DNA from: Streptomyces sp. IMTB 2501
GTDB taxonomy: Bacteria; Actinomycetota; Actinomycetes; Streptomycetales; Streptomycetaceae
NCBI RefSeq assembly: GCF_001953885.1
Contig: NZ_MQUS01000036.1
Location: 1 to 64,000, forward strand
Length of the DNA stretch: 64,000 nt
Direction: 5' to 3'
The notes beneath the pieces were generated by a model. It searched no databases. It was given only the letters and a program-made list of their open reading frames with translations, and was not told the origin of the DNA. Position numbers and translations under genes: made by a program. The number at the start of each line of letters is the position of its first letter. Position 1 is the stretch's first letter. Below, one piece after another: positions 32,901 through 41,265 of the stretch.

Positions 32901-33436
32901 TGCCAGTCCTCCGGGCGTTCGACCTGCTCCAGGCGGAGGACGTGGCCGGTGCGGCTGTAGCGACGGATGCGTGGCAGGGGCGGGTAGTAGGCGTGTACGG
33001 AGATCGCATGCTCGTCGCGGGAGTCGTTGAGGACCTCGTGGACATGGTGGCGGCCGAAGGCACGGCCCTCGCCGGCGGGCAGCCGGCGTACGCGGTCCAC
33101 GTCATCGGCGAGTTCCAGGGTCTTCCAGCCGTCGGTCGGCAGCCGGGCGGCCAGCGAGTACTCCTTGAGCGCGCCGGAAGCCGTGAGGAACGCGCCGACC
33201 GAGTCGGCGTGGTCGTGCCAGCCGGTGCCGGTGCCGGGCGGCCAGCCGATCAGCCACGCCTCGCTGCCACCCGGCCCCTCAAGCCGCACCCAGGTGCGGC
33301 CCTCGGGGTCGAGCGGCAGGGAGGCGATCAGCTCGGCGTCTGCGGCCGTACGCCGTACGAAGTCGAGGAGGTCCGCCTGGGTGGGCGCCGAGCCGACGGC
33401 AGGGGACACGGGGGCAGGGGAGACAGACACGTACAC
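32897..33436 (-). CDS. Cysteine dioxygenase-type cupin
   Basis: The 179-residue protein belongs to the bacterial cysteine dioxygenase/cupin family that oxidises cysteine to cysteine sulfinate with a mononuclear iron. The first cupin motif is GWHDHADSVGAFLTASGALKEY (His74, His76), and the second is GRHHVHEVLN (His131 or His133), giving a three-His site. WVRLEGPGGSEAWLIGW and SVHAYYPPLP are also typical. The start may be GTG 33436 or 33430. The gene is preceded by a cysteine-rich leader peptide (33500-33547) and overlaps the rhodanese gene, so the unit looks like a cysteine-regulated catabolic operon. Confidence 0.87.
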   Translation of the reverse strand: MYVSVSPAPVSPAVGSAPTQADLLDFVRRTAADAELIASLPLDPEGRTWVRLEGPGGSEAWLIGWPPGTGTGWHDHADSVGAFLTASGALKEYSLAARLPTDGWKTLELADDVDRVRRLPAGEGRAFGRHHVHEVLNDSRDEHAISVHAYYPPLPRIRRYSRTGHVLRLEQVERPEDWQ

Positions 33437-33460
33437 CGTCCTGAGGAGCGTTCGCGGAAC

Positions 33461-33478
33461 GGGCGCACGACGGCGCCC
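33461..33478 (-). promoter_or_regulatory. Hairpin between leader peptide and cysteine dioxygenase gene
   Basis: A perfect 6-bp inverted repeat GGGCGC/GCGCCC with a 6-nt loop lies 25 bp upstream of the dioxygenase start and 22 bp after the leader-peptide stop. It could form in the mRNA and respond to ribosome position on the leader. No U-tract follows, so control of translation is more likely than termination. Confidence 0.5.
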
Positions 33479-33499
33479 GGAAGGAAGAGAGATGCGAAT

Positions 33500-33547
33500 T
33501 CAGCAGGACGGGCGACACACGCAGCCCGCGTAGCGGACGAGGTCCAT
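33500..33547 (-). CDS. Cysteine-rich leader peptide (15 residues)
   Basis: The peptide reads MDLVRYAGCVCRPSC and stops with TGA, ending 63 bp before the dioxygenase gene. It has a textbook GGAGGG site five bases from its ATG. Three of the last seven residues are cysteine. Short arginine- and cysteine-bearing peptides of this kind are annotated as putative leader peptides in front of sulfur genes in Streptomyces, and cysteine-responsive leader peptides have been shown in mycobacteria. It is too short for standard gene callers. The function as an attenuator is inferred from composition and place. Confidence 0.78.
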   Translation of the reverse strand: MDLVRYAGCVCRPSC

Positions 33548-33663
33548 GTGGACCCTCCGCCACAGGCGCACACAGGTGTCGGTCATGGTCCGGAGTACAG
33601 CATGCGCGTGCACGTCGGTCAACTCACTGTCACCATGTGGACAGAGGGTGACGGGCTTCTGGG

Positions 33664-35268
33664 TCAGCGTGCGCCGGAGACGGCCTGTGCCTCCTCCTTC
33701 GTCGCGCCGCCCACCGTCGCCTCCGCAGCCGCGTACAGATCGGCCGGACGGACCCCGTTCAGCACGGTGACCAGGTGACCGTCGGGGCGTACGAGCAGCA
33801 CACTGTGCGCCGGCGCACCCGGGTAGCTCTCGGCGACCAGCAGTTCGGCGGGGTACGGCAGCGCCGTCACGGCCGCCGCGAGCCGGGGCATGATCCCGGC
33901 GGACATCCAGTGCTTGCGGTCCCACACGCCCGTGCCCGGCGCGATCAGGACGACGAGCAGGGCGCCACGCCCGAACCGGTCGCGCAGTTGGACGAAGGAA
34001 CCATCCTCCGCGGTGACCCGTACGTCGGTGACCAGCGCGCCGCGCGGGGTGTCGACCGGGATCTCGCCCTCCAGCTGCCGGGGCGCCAGCGGGGAGTCGG
34101 CGTACACCTGCGGCGCGCCCAGCGCCCCGCGTCCCAGGTGACCGTCCGTGAGCAGCGCGTCGTGCCCTCGCGCTGCGCCCGGGACGATCTGGCGCAGCCC
34201 GCCGGCACCGCGCAGCGCCGGCAGCACCTGGTCGGCGGCGCGCAGCCGGGCGGCGATCACCGCGCGCCGCTCGGCCTGGTAGCTGTCCAGCAAGGCCTCG
34301 TGCGGGCCGTGGTGCCAGGCCGCGGCGAGCTTCCAGGCGAGGTTGTCGACGTCCCGGAGGCCCTCGTCCAGCCCCTGGGCGCCGAGCGCGCCGAGCAGAT
34401 GGGCCGCGTCCCCGGCGAGGAAGACCCGGCCGGCGCGCCACCGGCGGGCCAGGCGGTGGTGCACCATGTGGACACCGGTGTCGAGCAGCTCGTACGCCGG
34501 TGTGGCGCGGTCCGTCCAGCCCGCGAGGGTCTCGCGGATCCGGGCCACCAGGGTCTCGGGCGTGACCAGGTCCTTGCCCGGTGGCAGCAGCCAGTCCAGG
34601 CGCCACACGCCGTCCGGGAGGGGGCGGGCGGTCACCTCCCCGGCCGAGGGCCCGGACTGCCGCCACGGCGGCATCCGATGGAGCAACGTCCGGCCCTCCC
34701 ACGGAAGTTCCGCGCGCAGTGCGGCGACCGCGTGCCGCTCCACGGCCGTACGGCCCGGGAAGCGGATGTCCTGGAGTTTGCGCACGGTGGAGCGTGGTCC
34801 GTCGCAGCCGACCAGGTAACTGCCACGCCACCAGGTGCCGTTCGAGCCGCGGGTGTGCGCGGTGATGCCGGAACGCTCCTGCTCGATCGCGTCCAGGCGG
34901 TTGTCCACAGCCGTCTTGACCAGGGGTTCGTCGGCGAGGGCCGCACGCAGGGCGCCCGTGAGCACATGCTGGGCGATGTGCAGGGGGGCGGCGGGGTCCG
35001 ACGCGTCGAAGGTGATCTCGCTCGACACCTGCTTGCGCCGCAGGGAGCGCCATCCGGCCGAGCGCACACCGTGCTCGGCGAGCGCCGTCCCGGTCAGCCG
35101 CTCCAGCAGGGCGGCCGTGTCCTGGCGCAGCACGACGGTGCGCGCCGGGCGGGGTTCGTCCTTGCCGGGGCCCTCGTCCAGGACGACGCACGGCACCTCC
35201 TGGCGGGCCAGCGCCAGGGCGAGCGTGAGCCCGACGGGCCCCGCTCCGACGACGATCACCGGGTCCAC
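33664..35268 (-). CDS. FAD-dependent aromatic monooxygenase
   Basis: The 534-residue protein is a PHBH-type group A flavin monooxygenase. The FAD-binding motif is IVVGAGPVGLTLALALAR near the N-terminus, the DG motif is LVGCDGPRSTVRK, and the GD motif is VFLAGDAAHLLGALGAQGLDEGLRDVDNLAWKLA. A thioredoxin-like C-terminal domain follows. Members hydroxylate phenols or polyketide-like aromatics; the substrate is unknown. GTG 35268 (VDPVIVVGAG) is preferred, with AGGGGG ten bases upstream; a TTG 30 codons earlier would add a basic, nonconserved stretch. It lies between the gluABCD operon and the cysteine dioxygenase operon, as I recall it in S. coelicolor. Confidence 0.88.
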   Translation of the reverse strand: MDPVIVVGAGPVGLTLALALARQEVPCVVLDEGPGKDEPRPARTVVLRQDTAALLERLTGTALAEHGVRSAGWRSLRRKQVSSEITFDASDPAAPLHIAQHVLTGALRAALADEPLVKTAVDNRLDAIEQERSGITAHTRGSNGTWWRGSYLVGCDGPRSTVRKLQDIRFPGRTAVERHAVAALRAELPWEGRTLLHRMPPWRQSGPSAGEVTARPLPDGVWRLDWLLPPGKDLVTPETLVARIRETLAGWTDRATPAYELLDTGVHMVHHRLARRWRAGRVFLAGDAAHLLGALGAQGLDEGLRDVDNLAWKLAAAWHHGPHEALLDSYQAERRAVIAARLRAADQVLPALRGAGGLRQIVPGAARGHDALLTDGHLGRGALGAPQVYADSPLAPRQLEGEIPVDTPRGALVTDVRVTAEDGSFVQLRDRFGRGALLVVLIAPGTGVWDRKHWMSAGIMPRLAAAVTALPYPAELLVAESYPGAPAHSVLLVRPDGHLVTVLNGVRPADLYAAAEATVGGATKEEAQAVSGAR

Positions 35269-35385
35269 GGCGCGGTGCCCCCTGTCCGCGGCGATACCTC
35301 GACGGCGGTGGGTGAACAGGAAGGTGAAGCCGGGTGCACGATCACAGAACGTATGCAACCCATTGGCAGAGTTTGCGTCAAGTGA

Positions 35386-35419
35386 CCGGGGGCAGTGGCG
35401 ATCATGCCACTGCCCCCGG
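35386..35419. terminator. Strong hairpin, terminator of gluABCD
   Basis: A perfect 14-bp inverted repeat, CCGGGGGCAGTGGC with GCCACTGCCCCCGG, has a 6-nt loop. It starts 25 bp beyond the gluD stop on the minus strand. No U-tract is present, which is usual for many Streptomyces terminators. Confidence 0.82.
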
Positions 35420-35444
35420 ATGGGTCAAGCTGTTTGAGCCGTCG

Positions 35445-36410
35445 TCAGTTCCCGTGGCCGCCGCCGTGCCCACCGTGCGAACCGCCGGCGAAGCCACCGC
35501 TGAGGTCCAGGCCGCCGCCGGCACCCCCGGCGCCGGTCGCCGCCGTACCCGCGATGTCCGCCACGTCCTGGGCTCCGAGCACCGCGCCGGTCGACTTCTT
35601 GCCCCGCCGCTGCCGGCGCTCCAGCCAGCTGGCGAACGAGGTCAGGGAGTAGTTGATGATCAGGTAGATCACGGCCACGACGGTGAGAGAGGCGATGATG
35701 TTGCCGTAGTAGCCGGCCATGGTGTTGGCCGAGGCCAGCAGTTCGGGGAAGGTGAGGACCGCGCCGCCGAGAGCGGTGTCCTTCACGATGACCACCAGCT
35801 GGCTGACGATGGCCGGGAGCATGGCGGTGACCGCCTGCGGCAGCAGGACGAGCCGCATCATCTGGCCTTTGCGCAGGCCGATCGCCAGAGCCGCCTCGGA
35901 CTGGCCCCTCGGCAGAGTGAGGATGCCCGCGCGGACGATCTCGGCGAGCACCGACGCGTTGTACAGCACCAGACCGGTGACGACCGCGTAGAACGGACGG
36001 TCGTCCGAACTGACATCGGTGTACTGAGCGAAGAGCGCGAGCCCGAAGATCATCAGGACCAGGACGGGGATCGCTCGGAAGAACTCGACCACGATCGCGA
36101 CGGGGACGCGCACCCACACGTGGTCCGAGAGCCGCGCTATACCGAGGACGGCACCCAGCGGAAGCGCGATGACCATCGCCAGCGCAGCCGCTTCGAGGGT
36201 GTTCTCCAGACCGGGCCAGATGTACGTCGAGTACGCCTCGGTGCCGCTGAAGAAGGGCTGCCACAGAGACCAGGAAAGCTGCCCCTTGTCGTCGAGGGCT
36301 TTGTACACCCACCACACGACGGCCGCGAGGGCGACCAGGGAGAGGGCCGTGTACAGGACGTTGCGCCGCTTGGCGCGCGGGCCCTGGGCGTCGTACAGGA
36401 CCGAAGTCAT
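35445..36410 (-). CDS. gluD: GluD: glutamate ABC transporter permease
   Basis: The 321-residue permease belongs to the HisM/GlnP type with about five to six membrane helices. The ABC-binding EAA loop reads EAALAIGLRKGQMMRLVLLPQAVTAMLPA. The last ~45 residues, after the final helix, are Gly/His-rich (ending GGSHGGHGGGHGN), unlike usual family members, and may bind metal or be disordered. The ATG at 36410 overlaps the gluC stop by four bases. It pairs with GluC to form the channel, energised by GluA and supplied by GluB. Confidence 0.92.
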   Translation of the reverse strand: MTSVLYDAQGPRAKRRNVLYTALSLVALAAVVWWVYKALDDKGQLSWSLWQPFFSGTEAYSTYIWPGLENTLEAAALAMVIALPLGAVLGIARLSDHVWVRVPVAIVVEFFRAIPVLVLMIFGLALFAQYTDVSSDDRPFYAVVTGLVLYNASVLAEIVRAGILTLPRGQSEAALAIGLRKGQMMRLVLLPQAVTAMLPAIVSQLVVIVKDTALGGAVLTFPELLASANTMAGYYGNIIASLTVVAVIYLIINYSLTSFASWLERRQRRGKKSTGAVLGAQDVADIAGTAATGAGGAGGGLDLSGGFAGGSHGGHGGGHGN

Positions 36411-37072
36411 CGCTTCACCGCCACCTTCTTGCCCACCCAGCCGAGGATCACGCCGGTCGGCAGGGTCAGGCAGACGAACCCGAAGGCGATGACCGCGGAG
36501 ATCGCCAGCAGCTGGGCTTCGTTCTCGATCATCTTCTTCATCAGGAAGGCAGCCTCCGCCACGCCGATCGCGGCGGCCACCGTAGTGTTCTTCGTCAACG
36601 CGATCAGCACGTTGGTCAGCGGGCCGACGGCCGCGCGGAAGGCCTGCGGCAGTACGACCAGGCCCAGCACCTGGGTGAAGCTCAGACCGATGGCCCGGGC
36701 CGCCTCCGCCTGGCCGACCGGCACCGTGTTGATGCCGGAGCGGATCGCCTCGCACACGAAGGCCGACGTGTAGACGACCAGACCGAGCACGGCCAGCCGG
36801 AAGTTGATCGTGTCGAAGCCGTGCGCACCGAGGCTGATGCCCAGCGTCTGGTTGAGGCCGAGCGAGGAGAACAGGATGATCACCGTGAGCGGGATGTTCC
36901 GCACGATGTTCACGTAGGCGGCGCCGAAACCGCGCATGAGCGGTACCGGGCCCACCCGCATGGCGGCCAGCAGGGTGCCCCAGACCAGGGAGCCCACGGC
37001 CGACAGCAGCGTGAGCTGCACCGTCGTCCAGAAGGCGCCCAGTACGTCGTACTTGTCAAGAAAGTCGAACAC
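36407..37072 (-). CDS. gluC: GluC: glutamate ABC transporter permease
   Basis: The 221-residue amino-acid permease has about five membrane helices and the EAA loop EAARAIGLSFTQVLGLVVLPQAFRAAVGPLTN. NIVRNIPLTVIILF is the typical N-terminal permease motif of polar amino-acid importers. The GTG start at 37072 has GGGAGATC upstream. A hairpin in the 78-bp gap after gluB may reduce read-through into gluC and gluD relative to the binding protein. Confidence 0.92.
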   Translation of the reverse strand: MFDFLDKYDVLGAFWTTVQLTLLSAVGSLVWGTLLAAMRVGPVPLMRGFGAAYVNIVRNIPLTVIILFSSLGLNQTLGISLGAHGFDTINFRLAVLGLVVYTSAFVCEAIRSGINTVPVGQAEAARAIGLSFTQVLGLVVLPQAFRAAVGPLTNVLIALTKNTTVAAAIGVAEAAFLMKKMIENEAQLLAISAVIAFGFVCLTLPTGVILGWVGKKVAVKR

Positions 37073-37103
37073 GATCTCCCGCGCTTCCGCGTGTAGGGAT
37101 GCC

Positions 37104-37138
37104 CCGGTGCGCCACCGCCGTCAGGAGCGGCGCACCGG
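37104..37138 (-). promoter_or_regulatory. gluB-gluC intergenic hairpin
   Basis: A perfect 10-bp inverted repeat CCGGTGCGCC/GGCGCACCGG has a 15-nt loop. It lies 13 bp past the gluB stop and before gluC. Hairpins after a binding-protein gene commonly stabilise that mRNA segment and lower expression of the permease genes; that role is inferred here. Confidence 0.65.
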
Positions 37139-37150
37139 CCGGGCGTTGCC

Positions 37151-37987
37151 TCAGCTCTTGATGTCGCCGATCTTCGGGGCGGGCTCGTTCTTGTAGTCGG
37201 CCGGGCCGAAGTTCTTCTTCACGGCCGCCTCCCAGGAACCGTCGGAGACCATGTCCTCAAGAGCCTTGTTGATCTTGGCCTTGAGAGCGCTGCCCTTCTT
37301 GACGCCGATGCCGTAGTTCTCGTTCGTCATCTTGAAGCCGCCCAGCTTGAACTTGCCCTTGAACTGGGCCTGGGAGGCGTAACCGGCGAGGATCGAGTCG
37401 TCGGTGGTGAGGGCCTCGATGGCGCCGCTCTGCAGGCCCGACATGCAGGCCGAGTAGGTCGGGTACGTCTGGAGGTTCGCCTTGGGAGCCAGCTTGGCCT
37501 TGAGGTTCTGCGCCGAGGTCGAGCCGGCCACCGAACACAGGTTCTTGCCGTTCAGGTCCGCAGGCGCCTTGATCTTCGTGTCGTCCGCCCGCAGCAGCAC
37601 GTCCTGGTGGGCCAGCAGGTACGGACCGGCGAAGTCGACCTTCTGCTCGCGCTTCGGGGTGATCGAGTAGGTGGCGGCGATGAAGTCGACGTCACCACGC
37701 TGCAGCATGGTCTCGCGGTCGGCGCTCTTCGACTCCTTCCACTCGATCTGGTCGGCGCTGTAGCCGAGCTTCTTGGCGACATAGGTGGCCACGTCGACGT
37801 CGAAGCCCGAGTAGCCCTGCGGGGTCTTCTGGCCGAGGCCGGGCTGGTCGAACTTGATGCCGATGGCGATCGTCTTGCCGCCACCGGAGGAACCGCTGCC
37901 GTTCTTCTTGCCGCCGCCGCAGGCGGTGACGGACACGGCGAGGGCGACCACGACGGCCGAGGCGGCGGTGACCTTGCGGAGCTTCAT
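37151..37987 (-). CDS. gluB: GluB: glutamate-binding lipoprotein
   Basis: The 278-residue extracellular solute-binding protein of family 3 is membrane-anchored. The signal peptide has a lipobox with Cys23 (VTAC), followed by a Gly/Ser linker. Ligand-binding family patterns are GYSGFDVDVATYVAKKLGY, DFIAATYSITPKREQKVDFAGPYL and NLCSVAGSTSAQNLK. ATG 37987 has AAGGA nine bases upstream. Another ATG three codons earlier would abut that site, so 37987 is chosen. It captures glutamate or aspartate for GluCD. Confidence 0.94.
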   Translation of the reverse strand: MKLRKVTAASAVVVALAVSVTACGGGKKNGSGSSGGGKTIAIGIKFDQPGLGQKTPQGYSGFDVDVATYVAKKLGYSADQIEWKESKSADRETMLQRGDVDFIAATYSITPKREQKVDFAGPYLLAHQDVLLRADDTKIKAPADLNGKNLCSVAGSTSAQNLKAKLAPKANLQTYPTYSACMSGLQSGAIEALTTDDSILAGYASQAQFKGKFKLGGFKMTNENYGIGVKKGSALKAKINKALEDMVSDGSWEAAVKKNFGPADYKNEPAPKIGDIKS

Positions 37988-38088
37988 GGTGAACATTCCT
38001 TTGGGTGGTGAGAAACGAGGTCCGTGGCGGGACGGCTGATCGAGCCCGTAGCAGGACTGGCGATCCTGGCCGCCCACGCGCCGCACCG

Positions 38089-38865
38089 TCAGTGGTGCAG
38101 GATCTTGGACAGGAAGTCCTTGGCCCGGTCGCTGCGCGGGTTGCTGAAGAACTGGTCGGGCGCGGCCTCTTCGACGATCCGGCCGTCGGCCATGAAGACG
38201 ACCCGGTTGGCGGCCGATCGTGCGAAACCCATCTCATGGGTGACGACGACCATCGTCATGCCCTCACGGGCGAGCTGCTGCATGACCTCGAGGACCTCGT
38301 TGATCATCTCGGGGTCGAGGGCGGAGGTCGGCTCGTCGAAGAGCATGACCTTCGGGCCCATCGCCAGTGCCCGCGCGATGGCGACGCGCTGCTGCTGGCC
38401 GCCGGACAGCTGGGCGGGGTACTTGTCGGCCTGGGTGCCCACGCCGACCCGGTCGAGCAGGGACCGGGCCTTCTCCTCGGCCTGCGTCTTCTCCGCCTTG
38501 CGAACCTTGAGCTGCCCCAGCATCACGTTCTCGAGCACGGTCTTGTGCGCGAACAGGTTGAAGGACTGGAAGACCATCCCGACGTCCGCCCGCAGGCGGG
38601 CCAGCTCCTTGCCCTCCTGGGGCAGCGGCATTCCGTCGATCGTGATCGTGCCCGAGTCGATCGTCTCCAGGCGGTTGATGGTGCGGCACAGGGTCGACTT
38701 TCCGGACCCGGAGGGCCCGATGACCACGACGACCTCGCCGCGGGCGATCGTCAGGTCGATGTCCTGGAGAACGTGCAACGCGCCGAAGTGCTTGTTGACG
38801 CTCTTCAGGACGACCAGTTCGTCGGACGCGGCCTCGTCTTCCTTGGCCACCGATACATTGGTCAT
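38089..38865 (-). CDS. gluA: GluA: glutamate ABC transporter ATP-binding protein
   Basis: The 258-residue ATPase belongs to the polar amino-acid uptake class. Walker A is GPSGSGKST, the Q-loop MVFQSFNLFAHKT, the signature LSGGQQQR, Walker B VMLFDEPTSALDPE, and the H-loop VVVTHEM. The ATG at 38865 starts MTNVSV. First gene of the gluABCD operon, read leftward, and divergent from a two-component system at 39.2 kb, which may control it. Confidence 0.95.
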   Translation of the reverse strand: MTNVSVAKEDEAASDELVVLKSVNKHFGALHVLQDIDLTIARGEVVVVIGPSGSGKSTLCRTINRLETIDSGTITIDGMPLPQEGKELARLRADVGMVFQSFNLFAHKTVLENVMLGQLKVRKAEKTQAEEKARSLLDRVGVGTQADKYPAQLSGGQQQRVAIARALAMGPKVMLFDEPTSALDPEMINEVLEVMQQLAREGMTMVVVTHEMGFARSAANRVVFMADGRIVEEAAPDQFFSNPRSDRAKDFLSKILHH

Positions 38866-38932
38866 CGCTCTCAGGCTCCGTCCTCCTCGGTTTCGGAGGA
38901 CAGTAATGAGCGGCTGTGACCTGCGTCATCAC

Positions 38933-38974
38933 ATCTGAGGGAGATCTGAGCATCACGATCCGATAGCGATCGGA
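38933..38974. promoter_or_regulatory. Candidate operators between gluA and the two-component system
   Basis: ATCTGAG is repeated at 38933-38939 and 38944-38950, an 11-bp period like OmpR-family sites. A perfect inverted repeat TCCGAT-AGCG-ATCGGA follows at 38959-38974. Both lie in the 291-bp divergent gap between gluA and the response regulator, so either could bind that regulator or another glutamate regulator. This is pattern-based only. Confidence 0.55.
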
Positions 38975-39156
38975 CACGTGTCGTAGCACTTGCCGTGCCT
39001 GTGCGTATCGGCCGGATAACGGAAGCGGCGGGCAACCGGAACGCACTTGACGTCGTCCTTGTCCATCGGCGTGACTGCCATGGTGCACGCGCGCGTCCGA
39101 GCCGCACGACGCGCGAGAACCAAGACCGTACGACCGCTGAACCGGAGGGGGCCGGG

Positions 39157-39843
39157 ATGAGACTGCTGCTCGTCGAGGACGACAACCACGTCGCCGCGGC
39201 TCTGTCCGCCGTACTCGCCCGGCACGGATTCGAGGTCACACACGCGCGTAGCGGCGAGGAGGCCCTCCAGGCCCTCGTCCCCGAGGGCGCCGGATTCGGC
39301 GTCGTCCTCCTCGACCTCGGCCTGCCCGACCAGGACGGATACGAGGTCTGCGGCAAGATCCGCAAACGCACCAGCACCCCGGTCATCATGGTCACCGCCC
39401 GCTCCGACGTCCGCTCCCGCATCCACGGGCTCAACCTCGGCGCCGACGACTACGTGGTGAAGCCGTACGACACCGGGGAACTGCTCGCCCGTATACACGC
39501 CGTCAGCCGGCGCACCGCCCACGAGGACACGGGGCCCGGTGGTGACAGCTCCCTGCTGCTCGGCCCCGTGCGCATCGAACTGCCCACACGGCAGGTCACC
39601 GTGGATGGTTCGATAATCCAACTGACCCGCAAGGAGTTCGATCTGCTCGCCCTGCTCGCGCAGCGCCCCGGTGTGGTCTTCCGGCGGGAACAGATCATCA
39701 GCGAGGTCTGGCGCACCAGTTGGGAGGGGACCGGCCGCACCCTGGAGGTGCATGTCGCCTCCCTGCGCGCCAAACTGCGCATGCCCGCGCTGATCGAGAC
39801 CGTACGCGGCGTCGGCTACCGCCTCGTCGCCCCGGCCGTCTAG
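39157..39843 (+). CDS. OmpR/PhoB-family response regulator
   Basis: The 228-residue regulator has a receiver domain (acidic pair EDD at 8-10, phospho-acceptor Asp53 in LLDLGLPDQDG, Thr in VTAR, Lys in VKPYD). A winged-helix output domain follows, with TRKEFDLLALLAQRPG and TLEVHVASLRAKL and the terminal VRGVGYRL. The ATG at 39157 follows GGAGGGGGCCGGG. The partner sensor kinase begins 9 bp downstream. The pair is divergent from gluABCD in this genome as in S. coelicolor (SCO5778-SCO5779, by recollection), so a glutamate-linked signal is plausible. Confidence 0.93.
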   Translation: MRLLLVEDDNHVAAALSAVLARHGFEVTHARSGEEALQALVPEGAGFGVVLLDLGLPDQDGYEVCGKIRKRTSTPVIMVTARSDVRSRIHGLNLGADDYVVKPYDTGELLARIHAVSRRTAHEDTGPGGDSSLLLGPVRIELPTRQVTVDGSIIQLTRKEFDLLALLAQRPGVVFRREQIISEVWRTSWEGTGRTLEVHVASLRAKLRMPALIETVRGVGYRLVAPAV

Positions 39844-39852
39844 CGGGGACGG

Positions 39853-41256
39853 GTGCGCGCACGTCTGCTGCCGCTGCTCATCGTCCTGATGGCGGCCGTC
39901 CTCCTCGCACTCGGGATCCCGCTCGCCGTCAGCCTGGCCGCCGCCCAGCAGCAGAAGGTCGTCGTCGACCGCATCGACGACACGGCCCGCTTCGCGGCGC
40001 TCGCCCAGTTCGTCACCGACGGGCCCAGCGGGTCCCGCCGCACCAGCACCGACGAGCGCCTGGAGGCCCTGCGCAGCGAACTGGACAGCTACTACGGGGT
40101 CTACGGCATCCGCGCGGGCGTCTTCTACCGCAACGACTCCGCGATGGCCAATGCGCCCGGCGACTGGGTCGTACCGCAGACGGGGGAGGTGCGGGACGCC
40201 TTCGAGGAGGCACTGCTCAGCCGGCGCAGCCACGACCCGAAACAGGTGTGGCCCTGGCAGCGCAGCCGGCTGATCGTCGCTTCGCCGGTGATCCGGGACG
40301 GGGACGTCGTGGCGGTCGTGGTCACCGACTCGCCCACCGGGCAGATGCGTTCACGGACCCTGCGCGGCTGGCTGCTGATCGGGGCCGGGGAGATCGCGGC
40401 GATGCTGCTGGCCGTCGGCGCGGCGCTGCGGCTGACCGGCTGGGTGCTCAGACCGGTACGGGTCCTGGACGCCACCACGCACGACATCGCCACCGGACGC
40501 CTGAAGTCCCGCGTCGCGGCCGCCGGCGGGCCGCCGGAACTCAGACGGCTGGCCCGGTCGTTCAACGAGATGGCGGACAACGTCGAGGACGTGCTGGAGC
40601 AGCAGCGCGCCTTCGTCGCGGACGCCTCGCACCAGCTGCGCAACCCGCTCTCGGCGCTGCTGCTGCGCATCGAACTGCTCGCCCTCGAACTCCCGGAGGA
40701 CAATGAGGAGATCGCCTCGGTCCGCACCGAGGGCAAGCGCCTCGCGCAGGTTCTGGACGACCTGCTCGACCTGGCGCTGGCCGAGCACGCCGAGGCGGAC
40801 CTGAGCCTGACCGACATCGGCGCGCTCGCCGGGGAGCGGGTCGCCGCCTGGTCTCCGGCCGCCGAGGCCAAGGGCGTCCGGCTGACCGGGGACTGCCCGC
40901 CCATGACCGCCTGGGCGGACCCGATCACCCTGTCCAGCGCCCTGGACGCGCTGATCGACAACGCCGTGAAGTTCACCCCCGAGGGCGGCACGGTGGCGGT
41001 CACCGTGGCCGTCGACGGCGACACCTCCGCCGTCGTCGTCACCGACACCGGACCAGGCCTCACCGACGAGGAACTAGCGCGCGTGGGCGACCGCTTCTGG
41101 CGCAGCGGCCGCCACCAGAACATCAAGGGCTCCGGCCTCGGCCTGTCCATCGTCCGTGCACTGCTCACGGCAGGCGGCGGCTCGATCACCTACGCCCACC
41201 ATGAGCCGGGTGGCTTGCGGGTGACGGTGACGGTGCCCCGGCAGGGGGAGCGCTGA
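39853..41256 (+). CDS. Two-component sensor histidine kinase
   Basis: The 467-residue kinase has transmembrane helix 1 (about 4-30), an extracellular sensor of about 130 residues, helix 2 (about 170-195), and a HAMP domain (to about 250). A HisKA domain with His260 in ASHQLRNPLS follows, then HATPase_c with N-box NAVKFTP, DTGPGL and GSGLGLSIV. It probably phosphorylates the regulator just upstream. The GTG start at 39853 is nine bases after the regulator stop. The extracellular region contains SYYGVYGIRAGVFYRNDSAM and resembles no ligand domain I can name. Confidence 0.93.
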   Translation: MRARLLPLLIVLMAAVLLALGIPLAVSLAAAQQQKVVVDRIDDTARFAALAQFVTDGPSGSRRTSTDERLEALRSELDSYYGVYGIRAGVFYRNDSAMANAPGDWVVPQTGEVRDAFEEALLSRRSHDPKQVWPWQRSRLIVASPVIRDGDVVAVVVTDSPTGQMRSRTLRGWLLIGAGEIAAMLLAVGAALRLTGWVLRPVRVLDATTHDIATGRLKSRVAAAGGPPELRRLARSFNEMADNVEDVLEQQRAFVADASHQLRNPLSALLLRIELLALELPEDNEEIASVRTEGKRLAQVLDDLLDLALAEHAEADLSLTDIGALAGERVAAWSPAAEAKGVRLTGDCPPMTAWADPITLSSALDALIDNAVKFTPEGGTVAVTVAVDGDTSAVVVTDTGPGLTDEELARVGDRFWRSGRHQNIKGSGLGLSIVRALLTAGGGSITYAHHEPGGLRVTVTVPRQGER

Positions 41257-41265
41257 GGCCCGGTT

